Source of the DNA: JADJNY01 sp046349615
Lineage (GTDB): Bacteria > Planctomycetota > UBA1135 > GCA-002686595
Direction of reading: 5' to 3'
NCBI GenBank assembly: GCA_046349615.1
Contig: JAXMBZ010000016.1
Location: 1-64,000 of the forward strand
DNA length: 64,000 nucleotides
Shown: positions 1 to 9,138 of the stretch, one piece after another
Numbering within the stretch: the stretch's first letter is position 1
Layout of the letters: each line of letters starts with the position of its first letter
Notes under the pieces: generated by a model
Database searches by the model: none
Seen by the model: only the letters and a program-made list of their open reading frames with translations
What the model was told of the DNA's origin: nothing
Position numbers and translations under genes: made by a program

Positions 1-1126
1 CCTCGGTCGGGTGGTGCGCGTAGTCGTGGATCACCTCGACGCCGCCGTGCGTGCCCCACGGCTCGAAGCGGCGCTCCGCGCCGTGGTAGCGGTGGATCGA
101 GCGCGCGGCCGCGTCCGCCGCCTGGTCGAGGTCGAGCCGCCAAGTGCGGGCGACGAGGCCGATCGTGAGCGCGAGCGCGAGCGCCGCGTTTTCGACGTTG
201 AACGCGCCCGGGATCTCGAGCTTCACCTCGGGCGTCGCGAAGCCCGGCCCGCGCAGACGGAAGCGGAAGAAGCCGTGCTGCTCGCCGAGCAGGTCGACGT
301 GGATCTCGCGACCGAGGCGCCACACCGTGCACGGACTCGCGGCGACGACCTTCTCGGGGACGTCGCGGCCGACGACGAGCAGACCGTCGGGATGCACGCG
401 GTCGACGAAGCGCGCGAACGCTTCCTCGATCGCCTCGAGCGTGCCGTAGTAGTCGAGGTGATCGGGCTCGACGTTCGTCACGATCGCGCCTTCGGGCGCC
501 AGTTGGAGGAACGAGCGGTCGTACTCGCACGCCTCCGCCGCGAACCACCCACCGAGTTGCGGCGGCACCGCGTTCGACGCGATCTGCCGGCACGCGCCGC
601 CGATCAACGCACCGGGCGTCGGCGCGCCGCGGCCGGCGGCCTCGCACAATCCGCGCAGCGCGTAGTACGTGAGCCACGACGTCGTCGTCTTGCCGTGCGT
701 GCCCGCGATCGCGAGCGTGCGGCGCTCGGGCGCGATGCGCCCGAGGAGCTCGCTGTACTTGATCACCGGGATCCCGCGGCGCTCGGCCTCGAGCACCTGC
801 GGGTCGTTCAGTTGCACCGCCGCCGAGCGCGCGACGAGGCCGACGTCCTTCGGGAGCTGCTCCGCGCGGCTTTCGCCGAGATCGATCGGCATTCCGAGCA
901 CGCGCAGCGAGCGCACGAAGCGCGAGTCCGCGCGATCGTGGCCGGAGAGCTCGTGACCGCGCGCGTGCAGGACGAGCGCAGCGCCCGAGAGCCCCGCACC
1001 GCCCGCGCCGAGCAGGTGCACGCGCTGCGGGACGCCCGGAACGAGCGGGCTCGGCTCCCCGTGGCGCGCCTTCGCGCGCGGCGACTTCGCTTCGACTCCG
1101 CTCGACGTCTCGTGCTTCTTCGTCAT
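1..1126 (-). CDS. murC: UDP-N-acetylmuramate--L-alanine ligase MurC (C-terminus outside window)
   Basis: Cytoplasmic ATP-dependent ligase that adds L-alanine to UDP-MurNAc, the first peptide step of peptidoglycan precursor synthesis. Read from the ATG at 1126, the 375 visible residues show the glycine-rich N-terminal loop HLLGAGGAGLSG (residues 37-48), the Mur-ligase P-loop GTHGKTTTSW (142-151), and HDYAHHPTE at the window edge, a motif that opens the C-terminal Mur ligase domain. Roughly the last 100 residues are therefore missing. A Lys/Arg-rich extension of about 30 residues precedes the family core. It is the last visible gene of the dcw operon, 118 nt downstream of murG, with hairpins in that gap. 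MurC rather than MurD/E/F is inferred from the GAGGAGLSG and GTHGKTTTS motifs and from its position after murG. Confidence 0.93.
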   Translation of the reverse strand, partial: MTKKHETSSGVEAKSPRAKARHGEPSPLVPGVPQRVHLLGAGGAGLSGAALVLHARGHELSGHDRADSRFVRSLRVLGMPIDLGESRAEQLPKDVGLVARSAAVQLNDPQVLEAERRGIPVIKYSELLGRIAPERRTLAIAGTHGKTTTSWLTYYALRGLCEAAGRGAPTPGALIGGACRQIASNAVPPQLGGWFAAEACEYDRSFLQLAPEGAIVTNVEPDHLDYYGTLEAIEEAFARFVDRVHPDGLLVVGRDVPEKVVAASPCTVWRLGREIHVDLLGEQHGFFRFRLRGPGFATPEVKLEIPGAFNVENAALALALTIGLVARTWRLDLDQAADAAARSIHRYHGAERRFEPWGTHGGVEVIHDYAHHPTE

Positions 1127-1200
1127 GGTGTCCTCGTGGCTCCGCGCGCGTCGGCGCTGCGGACCGGTTCGTTTCGGGGTGGCGTTCGTTCGTCCGCGCG

Positions 1201-1244
1201 GAACCGTCCGGTTCTCCACGCGGTGTGGATGGTTGCGTGGAGAA
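1201..1244 (-). promoter_or_regulatory. Hairpins between murG and murC
   Basis: Directly after the murG stop codon there is a perfect 10-bp inverted repeat (arms 1212-1221 and 1235-1244, 13-nt loop). A second, shorter one (GAACCG-TC-CGGTTC, 1201-1214) overlaps its distal arm, so the two folds exclude each other. No U-run follows, so a simple intrinsic terminator is unlikely. The layout suits mRNA processing, stabilisation of the upstream message, or attenuation before murC. The function is inferred only. Confidence 0.4.
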
Positions 1245-2453
1245 TCAGCGTCCGCGCGCGAGCACGGCGAGTTCCTCGAGGATGCGGACGCCGCCGTCGA
1301 GCGGCACCGCGTGCGCGAGCGCGGCCGACATGCGCGCGCGCTCGTTGGCGCCGGCGGGTTCGCACAGTCGCACGAGGTCCTGCCGCACGGAGACGCCGAG
1401 GCGTTCCTCGTGGACGATGCGCACGCCTTCGCCGAGCTCGAGCGCGTTCTTCTCCTGATGTCGATCCACGTGGTGCGGGTACGGCACGACGACCGCGGGT
1501 CGTCGGAGGGCCGCGATCTCGGCGAGCGTCGAAGCGCCGCCGCGACAGAGCACCGCCGTGCTCGCGGCGAGCGCGCGCCATGCCGGATCGAGGTACTCCT
1601 GCGCGCGATAGCCGGTGAACGAAGGCAGGCCTTCGCTCGAACGGCCGGGGCCCGTCTGGTGCAGCACCTGCACGCCGCTCGCGACGATCGCGGGCGCGTG
1701 CGTGCGCGCGAATTGGTTGAGCCCTGCGGCGCCCTGGCTTCCGCCGAGCACGAGCAGGAGCGGACGCTCGGGGTCGAAGCCGAGTTCCGCGCGCGCGCGC
1801 TCCACCGCTTCGAGCGGCGGAGCTCCGCGCGTGAACTCCGGGGCGAGAGGAGCGCCGGTGAAGACGTTCTGCGCGCCCGGCGACGCGGCGAGCGTGCCGC
1901 GCCAGGCATGGAACACGCGCGCCGAGAAGCGCGCGAGCCAGCGAGTGGCCGCGCCGGGGCTCGCGTTGATCTCGACGAGCGCGACCGGGATCCCGAGCGA
2001 GCGCGCCGCGAGCACCGCGGGCAGCGCGGTGAAGCCGCCGAGGCCGAGCAGCACCTGCGCGCGGTGGCGTACGAGCGCGGAACGCGCGCGCATCACCGCG
2101 CGCGGCGTGCGCAGCACGAGTGCCGAGCGCGACGGAGCGCCTCCGCCGCCGGGTTCGAGCGGGAGCGGAACGCGCTCGACCGCCGCGGAGCCGCGCACGC
2201 GATCGATTCCCGAGAGGACGCGCTCTTCGACCCCGCGTCCGCTCGTGAACCAGAGCACGTCCTCGACCACGGGCGCGTTCGCGCGGCGCGCCGCGGCCTC
2301 GTTCGCGGTGCCGAGCAGGTGCAGGCCGGGCACGATGTGCCCGCCCGTCCCGCCGCCCGCGAACGCGAGGCGCAGCGCGCTCGCGCTCGTCCGAACGAGC
2401 TCAGGGCTCGTCGGAACGCTCGGCGCCGTCGAAATCGTCGGTGCCTTCGTCAT
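1245..2453 (-). CDS. murG: Lipid II synthase MurG (GlcNAc transferase)
   Basis: Peripheral inner-membrane GT28 glycosyltransferase that moves GlcNAc from UDP-GlcNAc onto lipid I to give lipid II. The protein has 402 residues (about 355 is usual). The extra length is an N-terminal Ser/Thr/Pro-rich stretch before the diagnostic GGGTGGH loop (33-39). The C-terminal domain carries CRGGASTLAEIAAL, the UDP-GlcNAc-binding region, and a PYPHHVDRHQEKNA segment. The ATG at 2453 overlaps the end of the preceding small gene by 53 nt. No in-frame ATG/GTG fits better before the glycine loop, so translational coupling is likely. It lies after ftsW and the LysM gene and before murC. Confidence 0.95.
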   Translation of the reverse strand: MTKAPTISTAPSVPTSPELVRTSASALRLAFAGGGTGGHIVPGLHLLGTANEAAARRANAPVVEDVLWFTSGRGVEERVLSGIDRVRGSAAVERVPLPLEPGGGGAPSRSALVLRTPRAVMRARSALVRHRAQVLLGLGGFTALPAVLAARSLGIPVALVEINASPGAATRWLARFSARVFHAWRGTLAASPGAQNVFTGAPLAPEFTRGAPPLEAVERARAELGFDPERPLLLVLGGSQGAAGLNQFARTHAPAIVASGVQVLHQTGPGRSSEGLPSFTGYRAQEYLDPAWRALAASTAVLCRGGASTLAEIAALRRPAVVVPYPHHVDRHQEKNALELGEGVRIVHEERLGVSVRQDLVRLCEPAGANERARMSAALAHAVPLDGGVRILEELAVLARGR

Positions 2454-2691
2454 CGAAGATCGCCTCGCTGTCGGCGCCCATGCGCGCCGGATCGAACTCG
2501 TTCGCGGCCGTTTGCCAGCCCGCGGATTCCGCGCCGTCCGCGGCGGGCCCGTGCACGTCCACGCACGGAGCGGTGGACCCGCAGTAGGGACCCTCGAGGT
2601 CTTGGGCCAGCACCTCGGCGTCGTCCGGCAGTTGGATCACCGCCAGGACCGCGCAGCCGAGGAGCAGGTTCCAACGCAGGGTGGAGTTCAT
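2401..2691 (-). CDS. Small secreted acidic protein of unknown function
   Basis: A 96-residue protein starting at the ATG at 2691, which overlaps the stop codon of the LysM gene (ATGA), so it is probably translated by coupling. The N-terminus (WNLLLGCAVLAVIQL) looks like a signal peptide or signal anchor. The rest is strongly acidic, has two cysteines (PYCGSTAPC), and ends in a DDEG/DDFDG-rich tail. No family was recognised. Its last 53 nt overlap murG in another frame. Lying between ftsW and murG it may have an envelope role, but that is inferred from context only. Confidence 0.6.
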   Translation of the reverse strand: MNSTLRWNLLLGCAVLAVIQLPDDAEVLAQDLEGPYCGSTAPCVDVHGPAADGAESAGWQTAANEFDPARMGADSEAIFDDEGTDDFDGAERSDEP

Positions 2692-3644
2692 CGCACGCGG
2701 CTCGCGACCGGACGCGTCGAGTTCGCCGCCGCCGTGGCGACGAGCGGGGTCTTCTCGGACGACGCGCCGCCCGGGAGCGTGATCGTCTTGCCGACGACGA
2801 GCTTCCGCGGATCGAGGCCGGGGTTCAGCGCGAGGATGTCCTTGACGCGCGACTTGCTGCCGAGCTTCTTCTCCGCGATCGCGTTGAGCGTGTCGCCGCG
2901 CTGGATCGTGTAGCGCGCTCCGCCCTTCGCGGGGCTCTTCTTCGGCTCCGCGTCGACCTTCGTCGCGACCTTCGGGGCGCTCTTCGTGCTCGGCTTCGAC
3001 GCGGTCTTCGGCGCGGCCTCCGAGGCCTTCGGCTGCGCGACGGCCGTCGCGCCGTCGGGGAGCTTGAGCTTCATGCCGATCTTGAGCGACTTCGGCGTGA
3101 CGCCGGGGTTGAGCGTCTGGATCTCGCTCCAGCGCTGCTCGCTGCCGAGCGTGCGACGCGCGATCAGCGCGAGGCTGTCGCCCTTCTGCACGGTGTACTC
3201 GTTCGTCGCCGCGGGCGCGGGCTCGACCGGCGCGGGCGGCGTGACGCCCGGCGCGGGCTGGCCGAGACCGAGCGGCTGGCCGTTCATCGTCCCGTTCTGG
3301 GGCGCGCCGCCGGGGAGTTGCGCGTTCGCGAGCGCGGGATCCTGCGGGAACGTCGCCGGCGGCGTCGTGTTGCCGGCGAGAGGCTGCGCATCGGGCGCGG
3401 GCGTCGTGCCGAGGACGAGCGCGTTCTCCGGCGCGGGCGCAGCGCCCAGCGGAGCGCCGCCGTTGATCGCCTGCTCGGAGGTGACCACGGGCGGCTCGAT
3501 CTTCGCGACCTCTTCCTTCTTCGCCTTGCCGGTCAGACGCGACCAGAAGCCGGGCGATTTCGAATCTCCCCAGAAGGAGACGGCGACGATGGTGACGAGC
3601 AGGAAGACGAGGGCGATGACGCCGTAGCGTTCGATCTGTTGCAT
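2688..3644 (-). CDS. Membrane-anchored protein with two LysM domains
   Basis: A 318-residue protein. An N-terminal transmembrane segment (about residues 8-25, GVIALVFLLVTIVAVSFW) is followed by a long Pro/Ala/Gly-rich linker and two LysM domains: YTVQKGDSLALIARRTLG (about 180-225) and YTIQRGDTLNAIAEKKLG (about 260-305), separated by a Lys/Ala/Ser-rich spacer. LysM modules bind the glycan backbone of peptidoglycan, so this is probably an inner-membrane protein reaching into the wall. It sits inside the dcw cluster between ftsW and murG, where many bacteria have no such gene. The ATG at 3644 was chosen because the hydrophobic segment follows at once; upstream codons in this frame are antisense to ftsW. 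The 185-nt gap upstream contains a tandem CACGAGACCT repeat and no clear promoter. Confidence 0.85.
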   Translation of the reverse strand: MQQIERYGVIALVFLLVTIVAVSFWGDSKSPGFWSRLTGKAKKEEVAKIEPPVVTSEQAINGGAPLGAAPAPENALVLGTTPAPDAQPLAGNTTPPATFPQDPALANAQLPGGAPQNGTMNGQPLGLGQPAPGVTPPAPVEPAPAATNEYTVQKGDSLALIARRTLGSEQRWSEIQTLNPGVTPKSLKIGMKLKLPDGATAVAQPKASEAAPKTASKPSTKSAPKVATKVDAEPKKSPAKGGARYTIQRGDTLNAIAEKKLGSKSRVKDILALNPGLDPRKLVVGKTITLPGGASSEKTPLVATAAANSTRPVASRVR

Positions 3645-3829
3645 GGGGATACCAGGGATGCTTGTGAGGTCTCGTGAGGTCTCGTGCGCTCTCGGGGTCG
3701 AAGCGGAGCGCGGAATGGAATCGATGTACGTTGGGGGCGGCGTCGCGACGCGCGCGTGCCGGAGCGTCGGGTCGCGCGACTCGCGCGCGATCGGACGTCG
3801 AGAGATGGAAAGAACGAACCCGGCGCGCG

Positions 3830-5035
3830 TCAGCGCGGAGACACGTCGGGCTTGGAACGATGGGCGCCGAGGGCGAGGCCGACGGCGAGCGAGGAGACGA
3901 CGAGCGCCGTCCCTCCGTGCGAGATGAAGGGCAGCGGCATGCCCTTCGGCGGCGCGAGGCGCGTCACGACCTGCATGTGCACCATGGCCTGCACGCAGAC
4001 CGAGAGCAGGAGCCCGAACGCGCACAGCGCGGCGTAGCGATCCTTGATCGAGAGCACGTAGCGGAGCGCGGTCCAAGCGAACGCGACGAAGAGCCCGAGC
4101 AGGACGAGCATGCCGAAGAGACCGAGCTCCTCCCCCACGAGCGCGAACACGTAGTCCGTGTCGAGGTACGGCACGCGCGCGTTGCGGTAGAGCCCCTGTC
4201 CCAGGCCGACGCCGAAGAAGTCGCCGCTCGCGATGGCGTCGGCGGAGCGCTCGACCTGGTGGTTCGAGGCGGAACCGAGCCACATCAGCAGGCGATTCCT
4301 GATGTAGCCGACGAACGTCACGACGAGCAGCACGGCCGTTCCGCCGATGCCCATGACGGGCCCGGCGACCTTCAACAGGTCCGCGCCGCCCATCCACAGC
4401 GTGGAGACGAAGCAGACGAGGAAGAGCAGCGAACCGCCGAGGTCCGTCTCGACGAGGATCGAGAAGAAGAAGAGGAACCCGACGACGAGCATCGGCAGCA
4501 CGCCGCGCCGCATGTCGAGCACGTCCGCGCCGAGCCGGATGCACCGGTCCGCGACCCAGAGGATGATCACGATGCGCGCGAGCTCGGACGGCTGGAACGA
4601 GAGTCCGACGAGCGGCAGCTCGATCCAGCGGTGCGCGCCGTTCTTCGAGGCGGCGAAGCCGGGCACGAAGACGAGCAGGAGCGCGACGAACGAGAGCACC
4701 GTCAGGGCGGGGATGAACCGCCGCAGCCCCTGCGGCCCGAGCTTGTACCCCGCGAGCAGCGCGCCGACGGCCGCGATGCGGAAACCGAGCTGGCTCGTGA
4801 GCTGGCTCCAGAACGTCTCGGGGTCCTGCGTCGTCGCCGCGTGGTTGACCTGCATGACGAGGCCGAGGCCGATCAACGCGAGGACGACGAAGAAGAGCCG
4901 CTGCGCGAGCGGCGCCGGATCCTCGGTCTCGATCGACTTCGCGGCGTTGCCGAGGCGCTCGAAGAGCGAGAGCTGCTTCTCGTGCGGAAGCGCGGCGCCG
5001 TCGGTCGCGAGGGGGGGGCGGAGGAAGCGGGCCAT
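3830..5035 (-). CDS. ftsW: Lipid II polymerase FtsW (SEDS family)
   Basis: A 401-residue polytopic SEDS glycosyltransferase that polymerises lipid II at the septum with its cognate class B PBP (encoded at 9125-11527). A cytoplasmic N-terminus of about 45 residues is followed by around ten hydrophobic segments. Family hallmarks seen are FQPSELARI, a large loop with NHQVERSADAIASG, the GLGQGLYR and VGEELGLFG motifs, and the C-terminal PLPFISHGGTALV. The call is FtsW rather than RodA because of its place in the dcw cluster. The start lies 1 nt after the mraY stop. The gene normally found just before ftsW, murD, is missing here. Confidence 0.93.
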   Translation of the reverse strand: MARFLRPPLATDGAALPHEKQLSLFERLGNAAKSIETEDPAPLAQRLFFVVLALIGLGLVMQVNHAATTQDPETFWSQLTSQLGFRIAAVGALLAGYKLGPQGLRRFIPALTVLSFVALLLVFVPGFAASKNGAHRWIELPLVGLSFQPSELARIVIILWVADRCIRLGADVLDMRRGVLPMLVVGFLFFFSILVETDLGGSLLFLVCFVSTLWMGGADLLKVAGPVMGIGGTAVLLVVTFVGYIRNRLLMWLGSASNHQVERSADAIASGDFFGVGLGQGLYRNARVPYLDTDYVFALVGEELGLFGMLVLLGLFVAFAWTALRYVLSIKDRYAALCAFGLLLSVCVQAMVHMQVVTRLAPPKGMPLPFISHGGTALVVSSLAVGLALGAHRSKPDVSPR

Positions 5036-5036
5036 C

Positions 5037-6185
5037 TCAGCGCACCTTCAGGAGAGCCAGGGCCGCGAGCGCGCCGACCGCGGCGACGATCCACGCGCGG
5101 ACGACGACGGTGACCTCGTGCCAGGGCGCGGCGGCGGGCGCGAAGATCCCGCCCTTGAGCTGCAGACCGTGGTGGATCGGCGCGCACGTGAAGAGGCGCC
5201 GACCGTTGGTCGCCTTGAAGTAGCGCGTCTGGAGGAAGCTCGAGCCGAGCTCGAGGAAGAAGACGAGGCCGATCAGCGGGAGCACGAGCTCCTGCTTCGC
5301 GACGAGCGCCATCCACGCGAGCAGTCCGCCGAGCGGCAGCGAGCCCGAGTCCCCCATGAACACCTTCGCGGGGAACGCGTTGTACCAGAGGAACCCGAGG
5401 CAAGCGCCGCAGAGCGCGCCGCCGACGACCGCCATCTCGGACGCGGCGGAGACGTGCGGCAGGTTCAGGTACGCGGTCCAGTCGGGACGGCCCGTGATGT
5501 AGCAGAAGATCGACAGCGCGAGCCCCGAGATGATCATGCAACCCGCGGCGAGCCCGTCCATGCCGTCCGTGATGTTGCAGGCGTTCGACGTGCCGACGAC
5601 GACGAACCACTGGAACACGACGAACAGCACGATGCCGACGAGCCCGTACGCGGCGAACGACAGCTCGTGGTCCTTCAGGAACGGCGGGTAGAGCGTGAAG
5701 AGCGTCGTGCGGCCGGTCGAGTGCGCGTAGTAGGCGAACGCGAGCAGCGCGGACGCGCACACGACGGTCAGCCCGATCATCTTCGCGCGCGGCGTCAGGC
5801 CCTTGCACTTCGGGATCGTCAGCTTCTTGAAGTCGTCGACGAAGCCGACGGCAGCGAAACCGGCGGTGACGAGGATCGCGAGCACGACGTGGAGGTTGTC
5901 GAGCCGGCCCCAGAGCAGCACGGACGCGATCAAGGAGCCGACGAGGAAGCTCCCGCCCATCGTGGGCGTGTTCTTCTTCCCCATCTTCTCCGACAGCGCG
6001 GCGAGCTCCTTCTGGTCGGTCTTCGTCACGTCCTCGCCGACCTTGTGCTTCCTCAGCCAGCGGATGACGGGACCGCCCCACCACAGCGCGAACGCGAACG
6101 CGGTGAGCGCCGCCATCGCCATGCGGAACGAGATGTAGCCGAACAGCGGGATGCCGAGGCCGTCGTCGAACAGCGCGGGGAACAT
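5037..6185 (-). CDS. mraY: Phospho-MurNAc-pentapeptide transferase MraY
   Basis: An inner-membrane enzyme (382 residues) that transfers phospho-MurNAc-pentapeptide from UDP to undecaprenyl phosphate, making lipid I. Signature motifs are TPTMGG (73-78), the Mg-binding VDDFKK (116-121), NACNITDGMDGLA (201-213), FMGDSGS (277-283) and the HHGLQLKG loop (338-345), set among about ten hydrophobic segments. The ATG at 6185 overlaps the murF stop by one base (TGATG). The reading frame stays open far upstream, but that part is antisense or shifted relative to murF and has no MraY similarity. Confidence 0.96.
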   Translation of the reverse strand: MFPALFDDGLGIPLFGYISFRMAMAALTAFAFALWWGGPVIRWLRKHKVGEDVTKTDQKELAALSEKMGKKNTPTMGGSFLVGSLIASVLLWGRLDNLHVVLAILVTAGFAAVGFVDDFKKLTIPKCKGLTPRAKMIGLTVVCASALLAFAYYAHSTGRTTLFTLYPPFLKDHELSFAAYGLVGIVLFVVFQWFVVVGTSNACNITDGMDGLAAGCMIISGLALSIFCYITGRPDWTAYLNLPHVSAASEMAVVGGALCGACLGFLWYNAFPAKVFMGDSGSLPLGGLLAWMALVAKQELVLPLIGLVFFLELGSSFLQTRYFKATNGRRLFTCAPIHHGLQLKGGIFAPAAAPWHEVTVVVRAWIVAAVGALAALALLKVR

Positions 6186-7600
6186 CAGGCCGCGAACTCC
6201 CGCTCGGCGAGCGCAGCGTCCTGCACGTACGCGGTGACGAACCGGTCGAGCCCGGTGCGACGGCTGCCCTTGACGAGCACGCAGTCGCCCTTCGCGAGCT
6301 TCGCGGGCAGCTCGCGGATCGCCGTCTCGACGTCGGGGTAGAGCGTCAGGTGCTCCTCGGGGAAGCCCGCCTCCACCGCGCCCGCGGCGGCGGCCTTGAC
6401 GAGCTCGCCGACGAGCACGAGCCGGTCGATGCCGCTCTGCGCGGCCTCGCGACCGATCTCGAAGTGCATCTCCGCGGCGAGCGAGCCGAGCTCCGCCATG
6501 TCGCCGAGCACGAGGACGCGACGCGCGTGTCCGTGCATGCCGGCGAGCACGCGCACGGACGCGCGCGCGGACTCGGGGTTCGCGTTGTAGCTGTCGTCGA
6601 TCAACGTCAGGCCGCGCACCTCGCGCCGTTCGAGGCGGCGCTGCGGCGGCTTCAGACGCGAGATCGCGGGCAGGATCTCGTCGAGGACGAGCCCGAGTCC
6701 GCGGCAGCACGCGATCGCGGCGAGCAGGTTCTGCACGTTGTGCAGGCCGAGCAGCGGCGACGTGATCTCGCGCCCTTCGAGCTGGAACGTCGTCCCGCCC
6801 GAGTGGAACCAGACGTTGCGCGCGTCGAGATCGCCCTCGCCCTCGACGCTGAAGGTCACGACGCGCGCGGCGGTGATGCTCTTCATGTAGGGCGTCCAGC
6901 GGCAGTCCGCGTTGAGCACGCAGAGCCCGTCCGCGGGGAGCGACGCGACGAGCGCGCTCTTCTCGCGCGCGACGCCCTCGATCGAGTGCAGCCCCTCGAG
7001 GTGGGACGCGCCCACGCACGTGAGGATGCCGACGTTCGGCCGCGCGGTGCGACAGAGCGCCGCGATCTCGCCCGGGTGGTTCGTGCCCATCTCGACGACG
7101 ACCGCCTGGGTCGACGGATCGGCGAGGAAGAGCGTGTGCGGGACGCCGATGTCGTTGTTGAACGAGTTCGGCGACCCGACGACGCGCGCGCGCTCCTGGA
7201 GCAGCGTCACGAGCGTGTTCTTCGTCGTCGTCTTGCCGCAGCTCCCCGTGATGCCGATCACGGGCGCGCTGAGCTGGCGGCGGTGCCACTCCGCGAGTTG
7301 CGCGAGCGCCGCGCGCGGCGACGGGTGGTAGAGGACGGGTGTGTCGCGCGGCACCTCGCGCGGGAGCGACGGGGGTGCGCCGTCCTCACCCGCGAGAAGG
7401 AGCCCCGCGGCACCCCGTTCGGCGGCCTCGCGGGCGAAGCGATTGCCGTCGAAGTTCGGGCCCGAGAGCGCGAAGAAGAACTGCCCCGGCGCGAGCGTGC
7501 GCGTGTCCGTGCTGACGCCGGTGAGTTCGCGGTCCGCCGTTCCTTGGAGGAGGCGCGCGCCCGTCGCGGCGAGGACGTCGGAGATCGGAGTGCGGATCAT
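6185..7600 (-). CDS. murF: UDP-MurNAc-tripeptide--D-Ala-D-Ala ligase MurF
   Basis: Cytoplasmic Mur ligase (471 residues) that adds the D-Ala-D-Ala dipeptide to complete the UDP-MurNAc-pentapeptide. It has the N-terminal substrate-binding domain (STDTRTLAPGQFFFAL), the P-loop GITGSCGKTTTK, the NSFNNDIGVPHTLF and EMGTNHPGEI segments characteristic of MurF, and DDSYNANPESARA in the C-terminal domain. Its ATG overlaps the murE stop (ATGA) and its stop overlaps the mraY ATG, so translation of the three genes is probably coupled. Confidence 0.96.
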   Translation of the reverse strand: MIRTPISDVLAATGARLLQGTADRELTGVSTDTRTLAPGQFFFALSGPNFDGNRFAREAAERGAAGLLLAGEDGAPPSLPREVPRDTPVLYHPSPRAALAQLAEWHRRQLSAPVIGITGSCGKTTTKNTLVTLLQERARVVGSPNSFNNDIGVPHTLFLADPSTQAVVVEMGTNHPGEIAALCRTARPNVGILTCVGASHLEGLHSIEGVAREKSALVASLPADGLCVLNADCRWTPYMKSITAARVVTFSVEGEGDLDARNVWFHSGGTTFQLEGREITSPLLGLHNVQNLLAAIACCRGLGLVLDEILPAISRLKPPQRRLERREVRGLTLIDDSYNANPESARASVRVLAGMHGHARRVLVLGDMAELGSLAAEMHFEIGREAAQSGIDRLVLVGELVKAAAAGAVEAGFPEEHLTLYPDVETAIRELPAKLAKGDCVLVKGSRRTGLDRFVTAYVQDAALAEREFAA

Positions 7601-9138
7601 CGCAGGAGCTCGGCGGCGACCTTGCGGTCGTCGAAGTCGTGGACGTGGGTTCCGATGGTCTGGGTGGTCTCGTGTCCCTTGCCCGCGATGAGGACGGCGT
7701 CCCCGGGACGGGCGAGCTCGAGCGCGCGCGCGATCGCGTCGCGGCGGTCGGGCAGGGTGATGCGCTCGGCCTGCGCGGGCTGCATGCCGGCGGTGATCTC
7801 GGCGATGATCCGCGCGGGATCTTCGCTGCGCGGGTTGTCGCTCGTGACGATCGCCACGTCGGCGAGCTCGTTCACGACGCGGCCCATGGGCCCGCGCTTG
7901 CCGCGGTCGCGGTCACCGCCGCAACCGAAGACGACGATCAAGCGACCCGCGCGCGCGGCCGCGGCGCGCGCGCCGGGCACGGGTGCGGTGAGCGGCACGG
8001 TCGCGGGCACGGTCTCGCGTTCGAGGCTCGCGCGCACGACGCGGCAGACGTTCTCGAGCGCCGCTTCGCTGTGCGCGTAGTCGACGAGGACCGCGATGCC
8101 GCGGTCGTTCGGCACGGGCTCGAGTCGCCCGGGAGCGCTGCGGACGGTTGCGAGCCCCTCCAATGCCTTGGAGGGGCTCGCGCCCGACAGCAGCGCGGAC
8201 GCGAGGGCGGCGAGTGCGTTCTCGACGTTGTACCGACCGGCCAGGGGCAACCAAGCCCGTGTCCTCGAGATCCCCATCCCATGGAGGAAGAGCTGGGTTC
8301 CCCTGAGGCCGGTCTGAACGTGAGACGCGCACAGATCGCCGTGCAATCGCGCACTGTACGTGAAGACTCGCGCGCCGCTTTCCTTCGCGACGCGCGCCAT
8401 GCGCTCGGACACCGGGTCGTCCGCGTTGACGACCGCGGCGCCGCCGCGCTTGATCTGACGGAAGAGCTTCTCCTTCGCCTGCGCGTAGCTCTCGAGGTCG
8501 ACGTGGTAGTCGAGGTGATCGCGCGTGAGGTTCGTGAACACGGCGACGTCGAATTCGAGACCGGCGGAGCGGTCCTGATCGAGCGCGTGCGAGGAGACCT
8601 CCATCGCGACCGAGTCGCCGCCCATCTCGCGGTGACGGACGAGGAGCTCCTGCAGCGCGCACGCGTCGGGCGTCGTGTGCGTCGCGGGAATCGGACGTCC
8701 GTCGGCGAGGCGGTTGCCCGCGGTGCCGAGCACCGCCGGACGACGTCCGCAGTGCTGCAGGATCTGCCCCGTGAGATGCGCGGTCGTCGTCTTGCCGTTC
8801 GTGCCGGTGATGCCGACGACGAAGAGGTCGCGTCCGGGATCGCCCGAGAGTCGCGCGGCGGCGCGGCCCGCGATCGCGCGGGCGTCCGCGTGCACCCACT
8901 GCACGGTTCCGGGCGCGAGCTCGAGCGCGCGCGGCGTCAGGATCGCCGCGGATCCGCGCGCGAGCGCTTCACGCGCGAACGTCGCGCCGTCGGCGCGCGA
9001 GCCCGGGAGAGCAGCAAAAAGATCGCCGGCGGCCACCCGTCGGCTGTCCAGGCGGACGCCGGCGATCTCCGGTCCGCTGCCCGACGTTTCGGGCAGCATG
9101 GACCCCCCCAACTGCTGTACGAGTTCAGCGAGGCGCAC
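7597..9138 (-). CDS. murE: UDP-MurNAc-L-Ala-D-Glu--meso-diaminopimelate ligase MurE
   Basis: Adds the third residue of the stem peptide (513 residues, GTG start). The P-loop TGTNGKTTT lies at 111-119, followed by the TTPDACALQELL and NLTRDHLDYH blocks. The specificity motif DNPR (in VTSDNPRSEDP, about residue 432) is the form seen in meso-diaminopimelate-adding enzymes, as opposed to the lysine type. The wall is therefore predicted to carry meso-DAP, an inference from the motif. The start overlaps the end of the PBP gene by 14 nt. A central insertion, RETVPATVPLTAPVPGARA, between the second and third domains looks lineage-specific. Confidence 0.95.
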   Translation of the reverse strand: MRLAELVQQLGGSMLPETSGSGPEIAGVRLDSRRVAAGDLFAALPGSRADGATFAREALARGSAAILTPRALELAPGTVQWVHADARAIAGRAAARLSGDPGRDLFVVGITGTNGKTTTAHLTGQILQHCGRRPAVLGTAGNRLADGRPIPATHTTPDACALQELLVRHREMGGDSVAMEVSSHALDQDRSAGLEFDVAVFTNLTRDHLDYHVDLESYAQAKEKLFRQIKRGGAAVVNADDPVSERMARVAKESGARVFTYSARLHGDLCASHVQTGLRGTQLFLHGMGISRTRAWLPLAGRYNVENALAALASALLSGASPSKALEGLATVRSAPGRLEPVPNDRGIAVLVDYAHSEAALENVCRVVRASLERETVPATVPLTAPVPGARAAAARAGRLIVVFGCGGDRDRGKRGPMGRVVNELADVAIVTSDNPRSEDPARIIAEITAGMQPAQAERITLPDRRDAIARALELARPGDAVLIAGKGHETTQTIGTHVHDFDDRKVAAELLR

